Positions 7,914-16,636 of a stretch of DNA of 64,000 bases are shown here, piece by piece. A model generated the notes under the pieces. That model was not told the DNA's origin. It worked only from the letters and a program-made list of their open reading frames with translations, and did not search any database. The stretch's first letter is position 1. Every line of letters starts with the position of its first letter. Position numbers and translations under genes: made by a program. The stretch comes from Flavobacterium defluvii. Its GTDB lineage: Bacteria > Bacteroidota > Bacteroidia > Flavobacteriales > Flavobacteriaceae. The stretch lies in the NCBI RefSeq assembly GCF_900129555.1, contig NZ_FQWC01000009.1, positions 186,001-250,000 of the forward strand, given 5' to 3'.

Positions 7914-9287
7914 ATGAAAACTACAATTTTATTTTTGTTTTTGTTGATTTCAATATCTTGTTTTGGCCAGCAGTATCCGGATTTTAAATCACTTCGGTAT
8001 GATGAAAATTATAGTTTCCTTAAAAATGATACTGTAAAAGACAATTGGTATAAAACAATGAAATTTTTACCGCTTTCCCATTCAAAAAAACATTATATAA
8101 GTTTTGGCGGAAGTGTGAGATTTCAATATTTCTATGCCGAAAACGAAAATTGGGGAGACGACCCGCAGGACAGTGACGGCTATATTTTATCAAGATATTT
8201 GTTTCATGCCGATTTTCATGCCGGAAGATTTTTTAGGGTTTTTGCACAAACACAAAGTAGTTTGGCAGACAGTAGAATTGATCCAAGTCCCGTAGATCAG
8301 AATCCTTTGGAAGTGCACCAGGCTTTCACCGATTTTAATTTCATAAACGAAAAAAGTAAAAAGCTTATTCTAAGAGCCGGAAGACAGGAACTTACATATG
8401 GTTCTCAGCGTTTGGTTGCCGTAAGAGACGGTCCAAACAATCGTCAGTCTTTTGATGCTGTGAAGATTATAACTTCAAAAGACAATATTTCGGGAGACTT
8501 TTTCTACAGTCATTTTGTGGTTGCTCACGATGGAATTTTTGATGATTCGTCCAATAAAGACAGACAATTTTGGGGAAGTTATTTTGTAATTAACAAAGTT
8601 CCTGTTATTAAAAATATCGATGTCTATTATTTCGGATACGAAAGAACAAAAGCAACTTTTAATGATGGTTTTGGAAAAGAAGAACGACATTCTGTTGGAA
8701 CCCGTATTTGGGGAAAAACCGAAAATTGGCGTTATGATGGCGAAGCACTTTATCAGTTTGGAGATTTTATATCAAAAGACATATCGGCATGGACGGCTTC
8801 TATCAATATTGGATATCGTTTTAATTCGGTAAAATTTCATCCCGAACTGGGGTTTAAAGCCGAAGCTATAAGCGGAGACAAACAAATGGGGGATAAGCAG
8901 CTGCAAACCTTTAACCCGTTATTTCCACGCGGCGGTTATTTCGGATTAGCTTCAGTAATTGGTCCTTCAAATCTTATTGATTTTCACCCGGGAATAAGCT
9001 TACAGCTAAGTAAAAATATCGATTGGATTATTGATTACGACATGTTTTGGCGGTACAGTGCCAACGACGGAATATATGGTCCCAATACATTATTAATTTA
9101 TCCGGGCGATACAACAACGAATAAGAAAATTGGAAACCAGCTGGAAACTGAGCTCATCTGGCAGCCCAATCCATTTTTGTATTTCCGTTTTGAAAGTACA
9201 TGGTTTGATGCCGGAGAATACATAAAAGCATCGGGAACAGGAAAAGATACATTCTTCGCAGGAATTACCATGCAGTTGAATTTTTAA
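7914..9287 (+). CDS. Alginate-export-like outer membrane beta-barrel protein
   Basis: I prefer the ATG at 7914 because it begins a clean signal peptide (MKTTILFLFLLISISCFGQ). The in-frame ATG at 7878 overlaps the preceding stop and would add 12 non-signal residues. The mature ~437 residues show alternating amphipathic strands, many aromatic residues at strand ends and a C-terminal aromatic (MQLNF), all typical of an outer membrane barrel. The pattern, including the RAGRQELTYGSQRL stretch, resembles the alginate-export (AlgE-like) porin family. Being third in the hydrolase/MBL operon suggests it passes that pathway's substrate or product. Actual substrate unknown. Confidence 0.75.
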   Translation: MKTTILFLFLLISISCFGQQYPDFKSLRYDENYSFLKNDTVKDNWYKTMKFLPLSHSKKHYISFGGSVRFQYFYAENENWGDDPQDSDGYILSRYLFHADFHAGRFFRVFAQTQSSLADSRIDPSPVDQNPLEVHQAFTDFNFINEKSKKLILRAGRQELTYGSQRLVAVRDGPNNRQSFDAVKIITSKDNISGDFFYSHFVVAHDGIFDDSSNKDRQFWGSYFVINKVPVIKNIDVYYFGYERTKATFNDGFGKEERHSVGTRIWGKTENWRYDGEALYQFGDFISKDISAWTASINIGYRFNSVKFHPELGFKAEAISGDKQMGDKQLQTFNPLFPRGGYFGLASVIGPSNLIDFHPGISLQLSKNIDWIIDYDMFWRYSANDGIYGPNTLLIYPGDTTTNKKIGNQLETELIWQPNPFLYFRFESTWFDAGEYIKASGTGKDTFFAGITMQLNF

Positions 9288-9293
9288 GAAAAT

Positions 9294-9326
9294 AAAAGCC
9301 TCGAAAGATTTATTTAGAGGCTTTTT
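9294..9326. terminator. Bidirectional hairpin terminator
   Basis: AAAAGCCTC (9294-9302) and GAGGCTTTTT (9317-9326) form a stem around a 14-base loop between the convergent barrel gene and the 119-residue gene. Confidence 0.75.
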
Positions 9327-9350
9327 ATCAATTTAATTTTATGAAAATAT

Positions 9351-9710
9351 CTAATTTAATCTTTCAGAGCTTTCGATTCTTAAACAATGTTCTGTTCCTA
9401 AATAAAGTGGATTTCCATGTTTTTCTGACCAAAAGCCATCGAGAACATCTTTTGTAATACATCTGTAAACCGCAACACCTTTGTAAATCTTGTGATCATC
9501 GCCCTTATAACTAAAATTGATAACCAGAATATTGTCTTTAAAAAAGCCGTGGCCTTTTTGTATCTGCGAATTATTGATAATCCATTTGGCATTAATCCTG
9601 TTATTTTGGTCCAAAGATAAACTCAAAATACCTTTATATGTTATTTGGCTGCTTTCGTCCTGATTACTTCCCGAAATGGAAAAATCGCCAATTAAATCTT
9701 GTACTGTCAT
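9351..9710 (-). CDS. Small beta-rich hypothetical protein, 119 residues
   Basis: I cannot assign a family with certainty. The sequence alternates short beta strands and turns (GDFSISGSN, TYKGILSLS, GHGFFKDNILVINFSY, YKGVAVYRC), suggesting a small beta-barrel or sandwich. There is no signal peptide. It begins 5 bases after the LysR stop codon on the same strand, so the two are very likely co-transcribed, and it may act in the LysR-controlled response. Another minus-strand frame (9398-9592) inside it is a shadow. Confidence 0.65.
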   Translation of the reverse strand: MTVQDLIGDFSISGSNQDESSQITYKGILSLSLDQNNRINAKWIINNSQIQKGHGFFKDNILVINFSYKGDDHKIYKGVAVYRCITKDVLDGFWSEKHGNPLYLGTEHCLRIESSERLN

Positions 9711-9715
9711 TTAAT

Positions 9716-10582
9716 TTATTTTTTATTATCGTAAAGACTGATGAAAGCCTTTAATGCTGGTGAAAGCGGGACATCTTTTCTAAAAATCAAAATTGTTTTC
9801 ATAAGCCCCAATTCTTTTGGAAGTGAAAATGTTTTGATATTTCTTCCGGTATAAAAAGTAGAAATAATTTCCGAAGGTAATATTCCAAATCCAATTCCAG
9901 ATTCTACAAAATTAATAACACCTTCGATAGAATTCATAACCGTTTTATGATATTGAGAAATGCCTTTTGTTACCAGCCATGCATCTAATCTTGCTCTAAA
10001 AACACATCCCTGGTCAAAAACAATAGCTTTTAATGGATTTTTCTTTAATATATCATCTAAACTTTTATGGTTTGATGACGTTACGATCATAATTTCTTCA
10101 TTGCCAATTTCAATTTGTCCCAATTCTGGGATATCAAGTGGTCCTGGTACAAATGCAGCATCAATTCTAAAATTCATCACATCGTTGATTAAACTTTCAC
10201 GCATGGCCGATTTGAATTCTAAATCAACAAAAGGAAAATTACGTGCCAGTTCGTCTACAATTTGAGGTCCTTTGGCAGTCATCATAGTTTCAAGAAAACC
10301 AATTTTAATTTGTCCTTTTATAACGTCACTTTTACCGACAGAACGTTTTGCTTCGGTTATTAAATGATTAATTTGTTTGCTGTATTGCATTAATGTTTGT
10401 CCTGCAGCTGTTAATTCTACTTTGCGCGAAGTTCTGGAAAACAACGGAGCACCAAATTCTTCTTCCAGACTTTTTATGCGCGCCGTAACATTTGACTGAA
10501 CTGTAAACATTGATTCTGCAGCTTTTGTAAAACTCCCGTGAAAAGCAACCGCTTCAAATAAATTAAGGTCATTTGTATTCAT
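9716..10582 (-). CDS. LysR family transcriptional regulator
   Basis: The 288-residue protein has an N-terminal winged helix-turn-helix (residues 1-60; LFEAVAFHGSFTKAAESMF, then VTARIKSLEEEFGAPLFSR) and a two-lobed effector-binding domain (about 90-285). It is divergent from the alpha/beta hydrolase gene at 10668, with 85 bases between them, the classical LysR arrangement in which the regulator controls the neighbouring gene and itself. A dyad in that space (10596-10610) is a candidate site. The 119-residue gene follows in the same transcript. Confidence 0.92.
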   Translation of the reverse strand: MNTNDLNLFEAVAFHGSFTKAAESMFTVQSNVTARIKSLEEEFGAPLFSRTSRKVELTAAGQTLMQYSKQINHLITEAKRSVGKSDVIKGQIKIGFLETMMTAKGPQIVDELARNFPFVDLEFKSAMRESLINDVMNFRIDAAFVPGPLDIPELGQIEIGNEEIMIVTSSNHKSLDDILKKNPLKAIVFDQGCVFRARLDAWLVTKGISQYHKTVMNSIEGVINFVESGIGFGILPSEIISTFYTGRNIKTFSLPKELGLMKTILIFRKDVPLSPALKAFISLYDNKK

Positions 10583-10595
10583 AAATCATATTTTG

Positions 10596-10610
10596 TGATA
10601 ACTTGTATCA
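10596..10610. promoter_or_regulatory. Candidate LysR-binding dyad TGATA-N5-TATCA
   Basis: A perfect 5-base inverted repeat lies in the divergent promoter region, 14 bases upstream of the LysR ATG and 58 bases upstream of the hydrolase ATG. Position and size fit a LysR operator; binding is inferred. Confidence 0.4.
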
Positions 10611-10667
10611 AAACAAATCATTTTTAGAGATCAAATGTAATCGATACTTTTGACAAAAAAAAGAAAG

Positions 10668-11606
10668 ATGAAAAAAATTAATACCACATTTATTATTGTG
10701 ATTACCTGTTTAATATCAAATGCAATTGCTATGGCACAATCAACAGTACAAATTCATTATCGTGAAATAAAGGTCAATGGCCAAAATATTTTTTATCGAG
10801 AAGCGGGACCTGCCGGCGCACCGGTTTTATTATTGCTTCATGGATATCCAACATCATCGCACATGTTTCGTGATTTAATTCCAATATTAAAGGAAAAATA
10901 TCATGTCATTGCTCCAGATCTTCCTGGTTTTGGTTATTCTGATGCTCCAGACAGAACAAAATTTGCTTATACTTTTGATAATCTGGCGAAAACAATGCAG
11001 TCTTTTATTGATGAACTAAAACTTAAAAGGTTTGCCATTTATGTATTTGATTATGGAGCACCTACAGGTTTTCGTCTGGCATTGGCAAATCCGGAGAAAA
11101 TAACGGGTATTATTTCTCAAAATGGAAACGCATATGTAGAAGGTTTAAGTTCGGGCTGGAATCCTATTCAGAAATATTGGCAAAATGATACGCCCGAAAA
11201 CAGAAATGCTTTAAAATCATTTTTAACACTGGAAGGGACTAAATTTCAATATCTGACCGGAGTTTCAGATACGAGTTTAATTGCACCCGAATCGTATATT
11301 TTGGATCAGCATTTTCTGGATCGTCCGGAATCTACAGAGATACAATTGGATCTTCTAAAAGATTATAAAACAAACGTAGCGCTTTATCCAAAATTTCAGG
11401 AATATTTTAGAAAATACAAACCAAAATTCTTAGCTGTTTGGGGAAATAAGGATCCGTTCTTTTTGCCACCGGGAGCAGAGGCTTATAAAAGGGATATTCC
11501 GGATGCAACGATTAAATTTTATGATACTGGACATTTTGCTTTGGAAACTCATGTAAACGAAATTGGCAGTGAAATTTTGAAGTTTATGGCTTCCCTTCCA
11601 AAATAA
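10668..11606 (+). CDS. Secreted alpha/beta hydrolase, haloalkane dehalogenase/epoxide hydrolase-like
   Basis: I start at the ATG at 10668, which begins a signal peptide (MKKINTTFIIVITCLISNAIA, cleavage near AMA-Q). A TTG 18 bases upstream would add MTKKRK. The 312-residue protein has an alpha/beta-hydrolase core: HGYPTSS oxyanion motif, APDLPGFGYSD, nucleophile elbow VFDYGAP with Asp D128, and catalytic His H289 in TGHFALE. The DYGAP form of the elbow is common in dehalogenase/epoxide-hydrolase-like proteins. It resembles the lipoprotein hydrolase at 5833 in fold and nucleophile but lacks the lipobox. It is divergent from the LysR gene and probably controlled by it. Confidence 0.85.
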   Translation: MKKINTTFIIVITCLISNAIAMAQSTVQIHYREIKVNGQNIFYREAGPAGAPVLLLLHGYPTSSHMFRDLIPILKEKYHVIAPDLPGFGYSDAPDRTKFAYTFDNLAKTMQSFIDELKLKRFAIYVFDYGAPTGFRLALANPEKITGIISQNGNAYVEGLSSGWNPIQKYWQNDTPENRNALKSFLTLEGTKFQYLTGVSDTSLIAPESYILDQHFLDRPESTEIQLDLLKDYKTNVALYPKFQEYFRKYKPKFLAVWGNKDPFFLPPGAEAYKRDIPDATIKFYDTGHFALETHVNEIGSEILKFMASLPK

Positions 11607-11629
11607 TTATATATAAAAGCAATAAAAAT

Positions 11630-11653
11630 CCCGGCTTTAAACCGGGTTTTTTT
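11630..11653. terminator. Hairpin terminator between convergent genes
   Basis: CCCGG (11630-11634), a 7-base loop and CCGGG (11642-11646) are followed by seven T residues. A-tracts on the left side allow use by the minus-strand gene too. Confidence 0.75.
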
Positions 11654-11657
11654 ATTT

Positions 11658-12149
11658 TTAAATTACAGCTTTATTAATTTTCTTTTGTTTTAAAAACTGA
11701 TAAACAGAACCCAAAATAAAGAGCAGTAAAATAATAAGCAGTGTTTTCCCAATCACAGGATCTGTAATATCTTTTGCTAAAGGATGCCCAACCGGAATGC
11801 GTGTAAAAGTTTCATTTACAGTTGGAAGCATGGATAGAAAAAAACTGAATGAAAGTGCAAAGTTTTCAAAATAACGTGATTTTCTATTTCCTTTTCTTTT
11901 TAAATGAAGATAATAAGCTCCCGAAATCAGAATTATAATTAATATTGAAAAAACGTGACCCGGATTAAAACCGCCGTGCTTTGATATTCCTAAAGCTGTT
12001 AAAGAAGTGACAAGAGTAGTGTAGAAATAAATTTTTCCTGTAAGCTGGCCTAAATCAATTTTGCCATAACGAATAAATGCTATGATTGCTGCAACGATAG
12101 CGATTATTCCGATAAGTGTATGAAAAATTCCTAAAGCTGATAATCCCAT
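11658..12149 (-). CDS. Small polytopic membrane protein, possibly DUF2306-like
   Basis: The 163-residue protein has four to five hydrophobic segments (about residues 5-25, 40-57, 66-82, 95-108 and 133-153), with conserved-looking HT (10-11), GKIY and HGGFNPGH motifs. The H...GKIY pattern recalls DUF2306 membrane proteins, but I am not certain. It lies downstream of the AraC gene on the same strand, 138 bases after its stop. Two perfect palindromes upstream of its start suggest its own control. Confidence 0.65.
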   Translation of the reverse strand: MGLSALGIFHTLIGIIAIVAAIIAFIRYGKIDLGQLTGKIYFYTTLVTSLTALGISKHGGFNPGHVFSILIIILISGAYYLHLKRKGNRKSRYFENFALSFSFFLSMLPTVNETFTRIPVGHPLAKDITDPVIGKTLLIILLLFILGSVYQFLKQKKINKAVI

Positions 12150-12188
12150 AATTTTTGTTTTTTTGATAAGTACTTTTTTTAATTTTAG

Positions 12189-12213
12189 GTCATTAATGAC
12201 AATGCAAATTTGC
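12189..12213. promoter_or_regulatory. Two adjacent palindromes upstream of the membrane protein gene
   Basis: GTCATTAATGAC (12189-12200) and GCAAATTTGC (12204-12213) are both perfectly self-complementary and lie 40-64 bases upstream of the ATG at 12149. They are candidate operators. Three direct GTCAAT repeats follow at 12237, 12246 and 12257. Confidence 0.35.
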
Positions 12214-12287
12214 GGTACAAAAACAATAAGGATTTTGTCAATCAGGTCAATTATTTGTCAATTTGGTTCAGCTGGAATATCGCTTTA

Positions 12288-13136
12288 TTATTTTTTGTTT
12301 AATCTGTAGTTTGTAGGCGAAGAGTTGTATTTGTCATGAAAACTTTTTGTGAAATTCGACAGATCGTTAAATCCGCAGTCATAAGCAATATCTGTAATAC
12401 GCTGATCAGTAATTAAAAGCAGTTCGGCTGCTTTTTCAAGTCTTTTGGTTTTAATGTAACTGGCAGGAGAATCGTTATACAATTTGGTAAATTCCCTTTT
12501 AAAAGAAGAAACACTTAGATTGTTTTTCTGTGCCAGTTCTTCGATACTTACCGGCTGAAATAAATGCGCTTCTATAATCTGCCTGAAAGTATAAACTGTT
12601 GGCGAAAAAAGCTGAGATAATATAACTTGTATTGTTTCGGCACTTTGTGTTTGTGAGAGCAAAAGAATGATTTCTTTTAATTTTAAAATTAAAATTTCAT
12701 CATTTACCAAAGATGGATTTTCAAAATAAAACAAAAGGCCTTCAATATACTTTTGAATCAAAAAGTCATTATTTATTTTTTCGCTCGACTGGTTGGTTAT
12801 CTTATTTTTGGGCTGCTGGAGCAAAAACGGAAATTCCTTTTCATAGATTTTTTTTAAAATTTCCGGATGAAAACTAATTACTACAATTTCGTTTTTAGTG
12901 CTTAAAACTGAATTGTTTATTTTTTTTCCTGTGTTTAAACAATTTAAAAATAAGGAATAATTAGTAGGAACAACAATTTGCTGATCGTCTACATGAAATT
13001 CTATATCACCGTCAAGCGAAAATAAAAAACAAGCATAATCTGAAACTGGAAAATCAAATTCAAATGGGGAATTTAATGCTACTTTCTGCATTAAAGTTTT
13101 TCCGAATAAATCAATCTTTTTATAATCAATAACCAT
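12288..13136 (-). CDS. AraC family transcriptional regulator
   Basis: The 282-residue protein has an N-terminal cupin-like sensing region (about 1-150) and a C-terminal double helix-turn-helix (about 180-282), with VSIEELAQKNNLSVSSFKRE and ITDIAYDCGFNDLSNFTKSF matching the AraC/XylS signature. It is divergent from the siderophore-type TonB receptor, with 238 bases between the start codons, which suggests it controls that receptor in response to iron or the siderophore. The ligand is not evident. Confidence 0.9.
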   Translation of the reverse strand: MVIDYKKIDLFGKTLMQKVALNSPFEFDFPVSDYACFLFSLDGDIEFHVDDQQIVVPTNYSLFLNCLNTGKKINNSVLSTKNEIVVISFHPEILKKIYEKEFPFLLQQPKNKITNQSSEKINNDFLIQKYIEGLLFYFENPSLVNDEILILKLKEIILLLSQTQSAETIQVILSQLFSPTVYTFRQIIEAHLFQPVSIEELAQKNNLSVSSFKREFTKLYNDSPASYIKTKRLEKAAELLLITDQRITDIAYDCGFNDLSNFTKSFHDKYNSSPTNYRLNKK

Positions 13137-13317
13137 TTGTCTAAAATATAAATAATAATGAAAACCTCATTATAAATATTTTTTAAAAGTTTTTGCTGCG
13201 CTAAAAAAAAGTATTTGTGTTTAAATAAACGAATTCTTCTTTTTTATATTAAAAAAAATGAAAAATAAACAGTAAAAACTATTTATGTTATTATTATTTG
13301 GAATAAATATAAATAAT

Positions 13318-13348
13318 TTGGTTTATTTGAAGACAACACATACATTTG
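13318..13348 (+). promoter_or_regulatory. Promoter of the siderophore-type TonB receptor gene
   Basis: TTG (13318-13320), 20 bases, then TACATTTG (13341-13348) match the Bacteroidota promoter form. It lies 26 bases upstream of the ATG at 13375, inside the longer in-frame extension that begins at 13285, so it supports the shorter start. Confidence 0.6.
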
Positions 13349-13374
13349 CGTTATCAAAAATAATTCTAAATAAC

Positions 13375-15762
13375 ATGAAAGTAAAATTACTACTTCCTCT
13401 ATTGAGCTTTTTTATGCTGGCAGCAGCTTCGTTTGCACAGACTGGTACAATAAAAGGAACAGTTTCGCTCTCTAATGATGAAGCTGCCGACAATATTTCA
13501 GTAACTCTTAAAGGGACAAAAATTGGAACTGTTACTGATGCTCAGGGAAACTATGAGATTAAAAACATTAAACCGGGTAATTACACATTAAGAGCTTCTG
13601 TAGTTGGTTTTTCACCAAAAGAAAAAACGATTTATGTTACAGCAGGAAATGTACTTGTAGAAAACTTTACATTGATTACTACATCTGAAGCATTAACTGA
13701 AGTATTTGTTAAAGGAAATGCAAACAAATATACAAAGGCAGAAAGCCAGTATGTTTCCCGAATGCCTGTTAAAAACCTTGAAAACTCACAAGTTTATAAC
13801 GTGGTGACTAAAGAACTTATTAAAGACCAGTTGGTTACAAATCAGGATGAAGCGTTGAAAAACGTTCCTGGTTTATACCAGTTATGGGCTGCTACAAACC
13901 GTGCCGGTGACGGAGCTTCCTGGTATTCACTACGCGGGTTCACAACACAGAGTTTGGTAAGAAACGGTCTTGCCGGAAAAGTAAACAGTAATACTGATGC
14001 TGTAAACTTAGAAAGAATCGAAGTTATAAAAGGACCATCGGCTACACTTTTTGGAAACGTCGTTTCTTCTTACGGAGGTTTGATCAACCGTGTTACTAAA
14101 AAACCGTATGAAACGTTTGGCGGTGAAGTTTCATACCAAAACGGAAGTTATGGTTTTAATCGTTTAACGGCTGATATTAACACACCGGTTAATGATGACA
14201 ATACCGCTTTATTCAGATTGAATGCTGCTTTTGGAAATGCAAATACTTTTCAGGATTTTGGTTCTTCAAAAAGCTTTTTTGTAGCGCCGTCTTTTTCTTA
14301 TAAAGTAAACGAAAAACTTACGATTTCTATCGATGCCGAAATAGGAAATCAGGACAACTCTGGTATGCCTTTAATTTATCTTCCTTATGGTGTTTCAATT
14401 GCTCAGTTAGGAGTTGATAATGCTAAAGATCTTGATATCAATTTTAAAAGATCATTTTTAGGAGACGAATTTATTATGAATACTAAAACATTAAATGTTT
14501 TTGCACAGGCTTTATACCAAATTTCTGAAAAATGGACTTCACAATCTGTATTTAGCAGCAGTTCTAATAAAGCAACGGGTTTACAAACCTGGTTTTACCT
14601 TTTGCCAAACCAGCAATTATCAAGAAATGCATGGGATGCAAATGGTAGAGATAACGCTATCGAATTCCAACAAAACTTTAATGGTGATTTCTATTTAGGA
14701 TCAATGAGAAACCGTTTTTTAGTAGGTGGTGATATCTATTATGGTTCTAATAATTTAGTATTCAAAAATCTTCCGGGTTATGCTGCCTATGATGTCGTAA
14801 ATTACACAGGAACAGCTTCAAATTATTATGATTTTAATCCAACCAATGTAAGAAACGCGCTTACTGGAAATGGTAATAATCCATATACTAGCACTAGTTC
14901 TGTATCAACTTACAGTGCTTATGTTGCTGATGCACTTAATGTTACAGAAAGATTAATTCTTTCGGCTGCAGTTCGTTTTGATCATTTTGAAAATCAGGGA
15001 TCATTTGATCCTGCCGCAAATACAGAGGCTGGTAAATTTTCTCAAAATGCATTTTCTCCAAAATTTGGTGCTGTTTTCCAAATCTTAAAAGATCAGTTAT
15101 CTGTATTTGGTAACTACCAAAATAGTTTTAAAAACGTAGGATATGCAAGTGCAAATGTTGGAGGTAATCTTGAATTGAAACAATTTGATCCGGAAAGAGC
15201 GAACCAGTATGAATTTGGTATTAAGGCAAATGCTTTCCAAAACAAATTGAGTGCTACAGTTAGTTACTATAACATTAAAGTAAAAGATATCGTAACTGCT
15301 GACCCAAATTTCCCAAATGCAAATGTGCAAAATGGTACTCAGTTCAGTAAAGGTTTTGAACTTGAAGTTACAGCAAACCCAATTCCTGGATTAAACTTAC
15401 TTGTAGGATATTCAAAAAATGATTCTGAGTTAAACGATGTAAGACCTGTAACTGCTGGACCAGAGAATTTAATTAACTACTGGTTTAGCTATAACCTTCA
15501 AACAACAAAATTAAAAGGTTTAGGTTTAGGATTTGGAGGTAACTACGGAGATGCTACATACATCTACAATGCCGGTCCGGGAGAAACTTTTGAACTTCCT
15601 TCATATTCTGTTGTAAATGCTGCTTTGTATTACGATCAGCCTAAATACAGAGTTTCATTAAAAGTAAATAACCTTACAGATGAATTGTATTTCAACGGTT
15701 ATACAACAATCAACGTTCAGGCTCCTCGCACAATTATGGGAAGCGTAGCGTATAAATTCTAA
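13375..15762 (+). CDS. TonB-dependent siderophore receptor
   Basis: The start at 13375 is chosen because it gives a signal peptide (MKVKLLLPLLSFFMLAAASFA) and follows a promoter; an upstream in-frame ATG at 13285 lies before that promoter. The 795-residue protein has a carboxypeptidase-regulatory-like domain (about 25-115), a plug (about 125-260; NVPGLYQ, SLRGFTTQSLVRNG, RIEVIKGPSATLFG) and a 22-strand-type barrel ending in ...GSVAYKF. The plug and barrel resemble FhuA/ferrichrome-type siderophore receptors, which import Fe(III)-siderophores with TonB/ExbBD. The AraC gene is divergent and a strong terminator follows. Confidence 0.9.
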   Translation: MKVKLLLPLLSFFMLAAASFAQTGTIKGTVSLSNDEAADNISVTLKGTKIGTVTDAQGNYEIKNIKPGNYTLRASVVGFSPKEKTIYVTAGNVLVENFTLITTSEALTEVFVKGNANKYTKAESQYVSRMPVKNLENSQVYNVVTKELIKDQLVTNQDEALKNVPGLYQLWAATNRAGDGASWYSLRGFTTQSLVRNGLAGKVNSNTDAVNLERIEVIKGPSATLFGNVVSSYGGLINRVTKKPYETFGGEVSYQNGSYGFNRLTADINTPVNDDNTALFRLNAAFGNANTFQDFGSSKSFFVAPSFSYKVNEKLTISIDAEIGNQDNSGMPLIYLPYGVSIAQLGVDNAKDLDINFKRSFLGDEFIMNTKTLNVFAQALYQISEKWTSQSVFSSSSNKATGLQTWFYLLPNQQLSRNAWDANGRDNAIEFQQNFNGDFYLGSMRNRFLVGGDIYYGSNNLVFKNLPGYAAYDVVNYTGTASNYYDFNPTNVRNALTGNGNNPYTSTSSVSTYSAYVADALNVTERLILSAAVRFDHFENQGSFDPAANTEAGKFSQNAFSPKFGAVFQILKDQLSVFGNYQNSFKNVGYASANVGGNLELKQFDPERANQYEFGIKANAFQNKLSATVSYYNIKVKDIVTADPNFPNANVQNGTQFSKGFELEVTANPIPGLNLLVGYSKNDSELNDVRPVTAGPENLINYWFSYNLQTTKLKGLGLGFGGNYGDATYIYNAGPGETFELPSYSVVNAALYYDQPKYRVSLKVNNLTDELYFNGYTTINVQAPRTIMGSVAYKF

Positions 15763-15784
15763 TTTTAGGAATATTTAGAATAGA

Positions 15785-15822
15785 AAAAGAGCTGTCTCAA
15801 AAAGCTGAGACAGCCCTTTTTT
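15785..15822. terminator. Bidirectional hairpin terminator
   Basis: GCTGTCTCA (15791-15799) pairs perfectly with TGAGACAGC (15806-15814), with A- and T-tracts outside. It lies between the TonB receptor gene (plus) and the response regulator gene (minus). Confidence 0.85.
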
Positions 15823-15940
15823 ATGTTATTTTAATTCGTAAAAACATATAGTTGGGAGACAATTATATTATTGTCATATTTATGTTAGACATTTAATTTT
15901 TAGAGCATTTTTTTATAATCAAATATTCCTGCGGAAAAAA

Positions 15941-16636
15941 TTAAATTAATTTGGTTTTGATTTCTTTATATTTTGAACGACCTACCGGTAATAGTTCACC
16001 ATTTTTAAGAAGCATATTGTATTTTCCGCCGGCTTCTACAACAAGTTTTTCTGCTTCATTCCAGCATAAAATATAAGATTTATGTATTCGCTCGAATGAT
16101 GACGGAAGCAGTTTTTCTAACGATTCAAGAGATTTATCATGTAGTTCTATACGACCGTCTGATAAGTGTAGTTCAGTATAAATTCCAGCACCTTTTATAT
16201 ATATTATTTCTTTTACAGGAATTAATTTAATTGATTTTGCTTTTTTTACGGCCAAAAACTGAAGTTCCTGACTGCCTTTTTTTTCGGATGTTATAAAACG
16301 CATAAAAGCTTGTACCAGTCTGTTTTCATCAAAAGGCTTTGGTACAAAATCCAACACACCGTAATTGAATGCCAAAATCGCCTTATCAGTAGAAGCCGAA
16401 ATAATAATGGTTTGAAAAGATTTTGAAACAACAGTCTGCAGAACATCAAATCCGTCTTCGCCATTCAGGTTCAGGTCGAGCAGCAACAAATCGATAGAAT
16501 GTTTGTCAATTGTATTTAATCCGTTTTCGATAGAATCACTAACTAAAACCTGAGTTTCTTTATCAAAAAAATCACGGGTCATTCTTTCGATTCTTTTAGC
16601 AATTCGGGCTTCGTCTTCAATAATTAGAATTTTCAT
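15941..16636 (-). CDS. LytTR-type response regulator
   Basis: The 231-residue protein has a receiver domain (about 1-120) with acidic pocket E7-D8, phospho-acceptor D54 (LLLLDLNLNG) and K100 (VPKPF). A C-terminal LytTR DNA-binding domain follows (about 135-231; IKGAGIYTELHLSDG, LEKLLPSSFERIHKSYI). Its ATG overlaps the stop of the sensor kinase gene by 4 bases, so the pair is translationally coupled. The divergent outer membrane receptor at 18407 is the likely target. Confidence 0.92.
   Translation of the reverse strand: MKILIIEDEARIAKRIERMTRDFFDKETQVLVSDSIENGLNTIDKHSIDLLLLDLNLNGEDGFDVLQTVVSKSFQTIIISASTDKAILAFNYGVLDFVPKPFDENRLVQAFMRFITSEKKGSQELQFLAVKKAKSIKLIPVKEIIYIKGAGIYTELHLSDGRIELHDKSLESLEKLLPSSFERIHKSYILCWNEAEKLVVEAGGKYNMLLKNGELLPVGRSKYKEIKTKLI

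Noticed and set aside
13285..13374. N-terminal extension of the siderophore receptor
   Set aside because: A good promoter lies inside it and the signal peptide begins at 13375, so it is upstream untranslated DNA.
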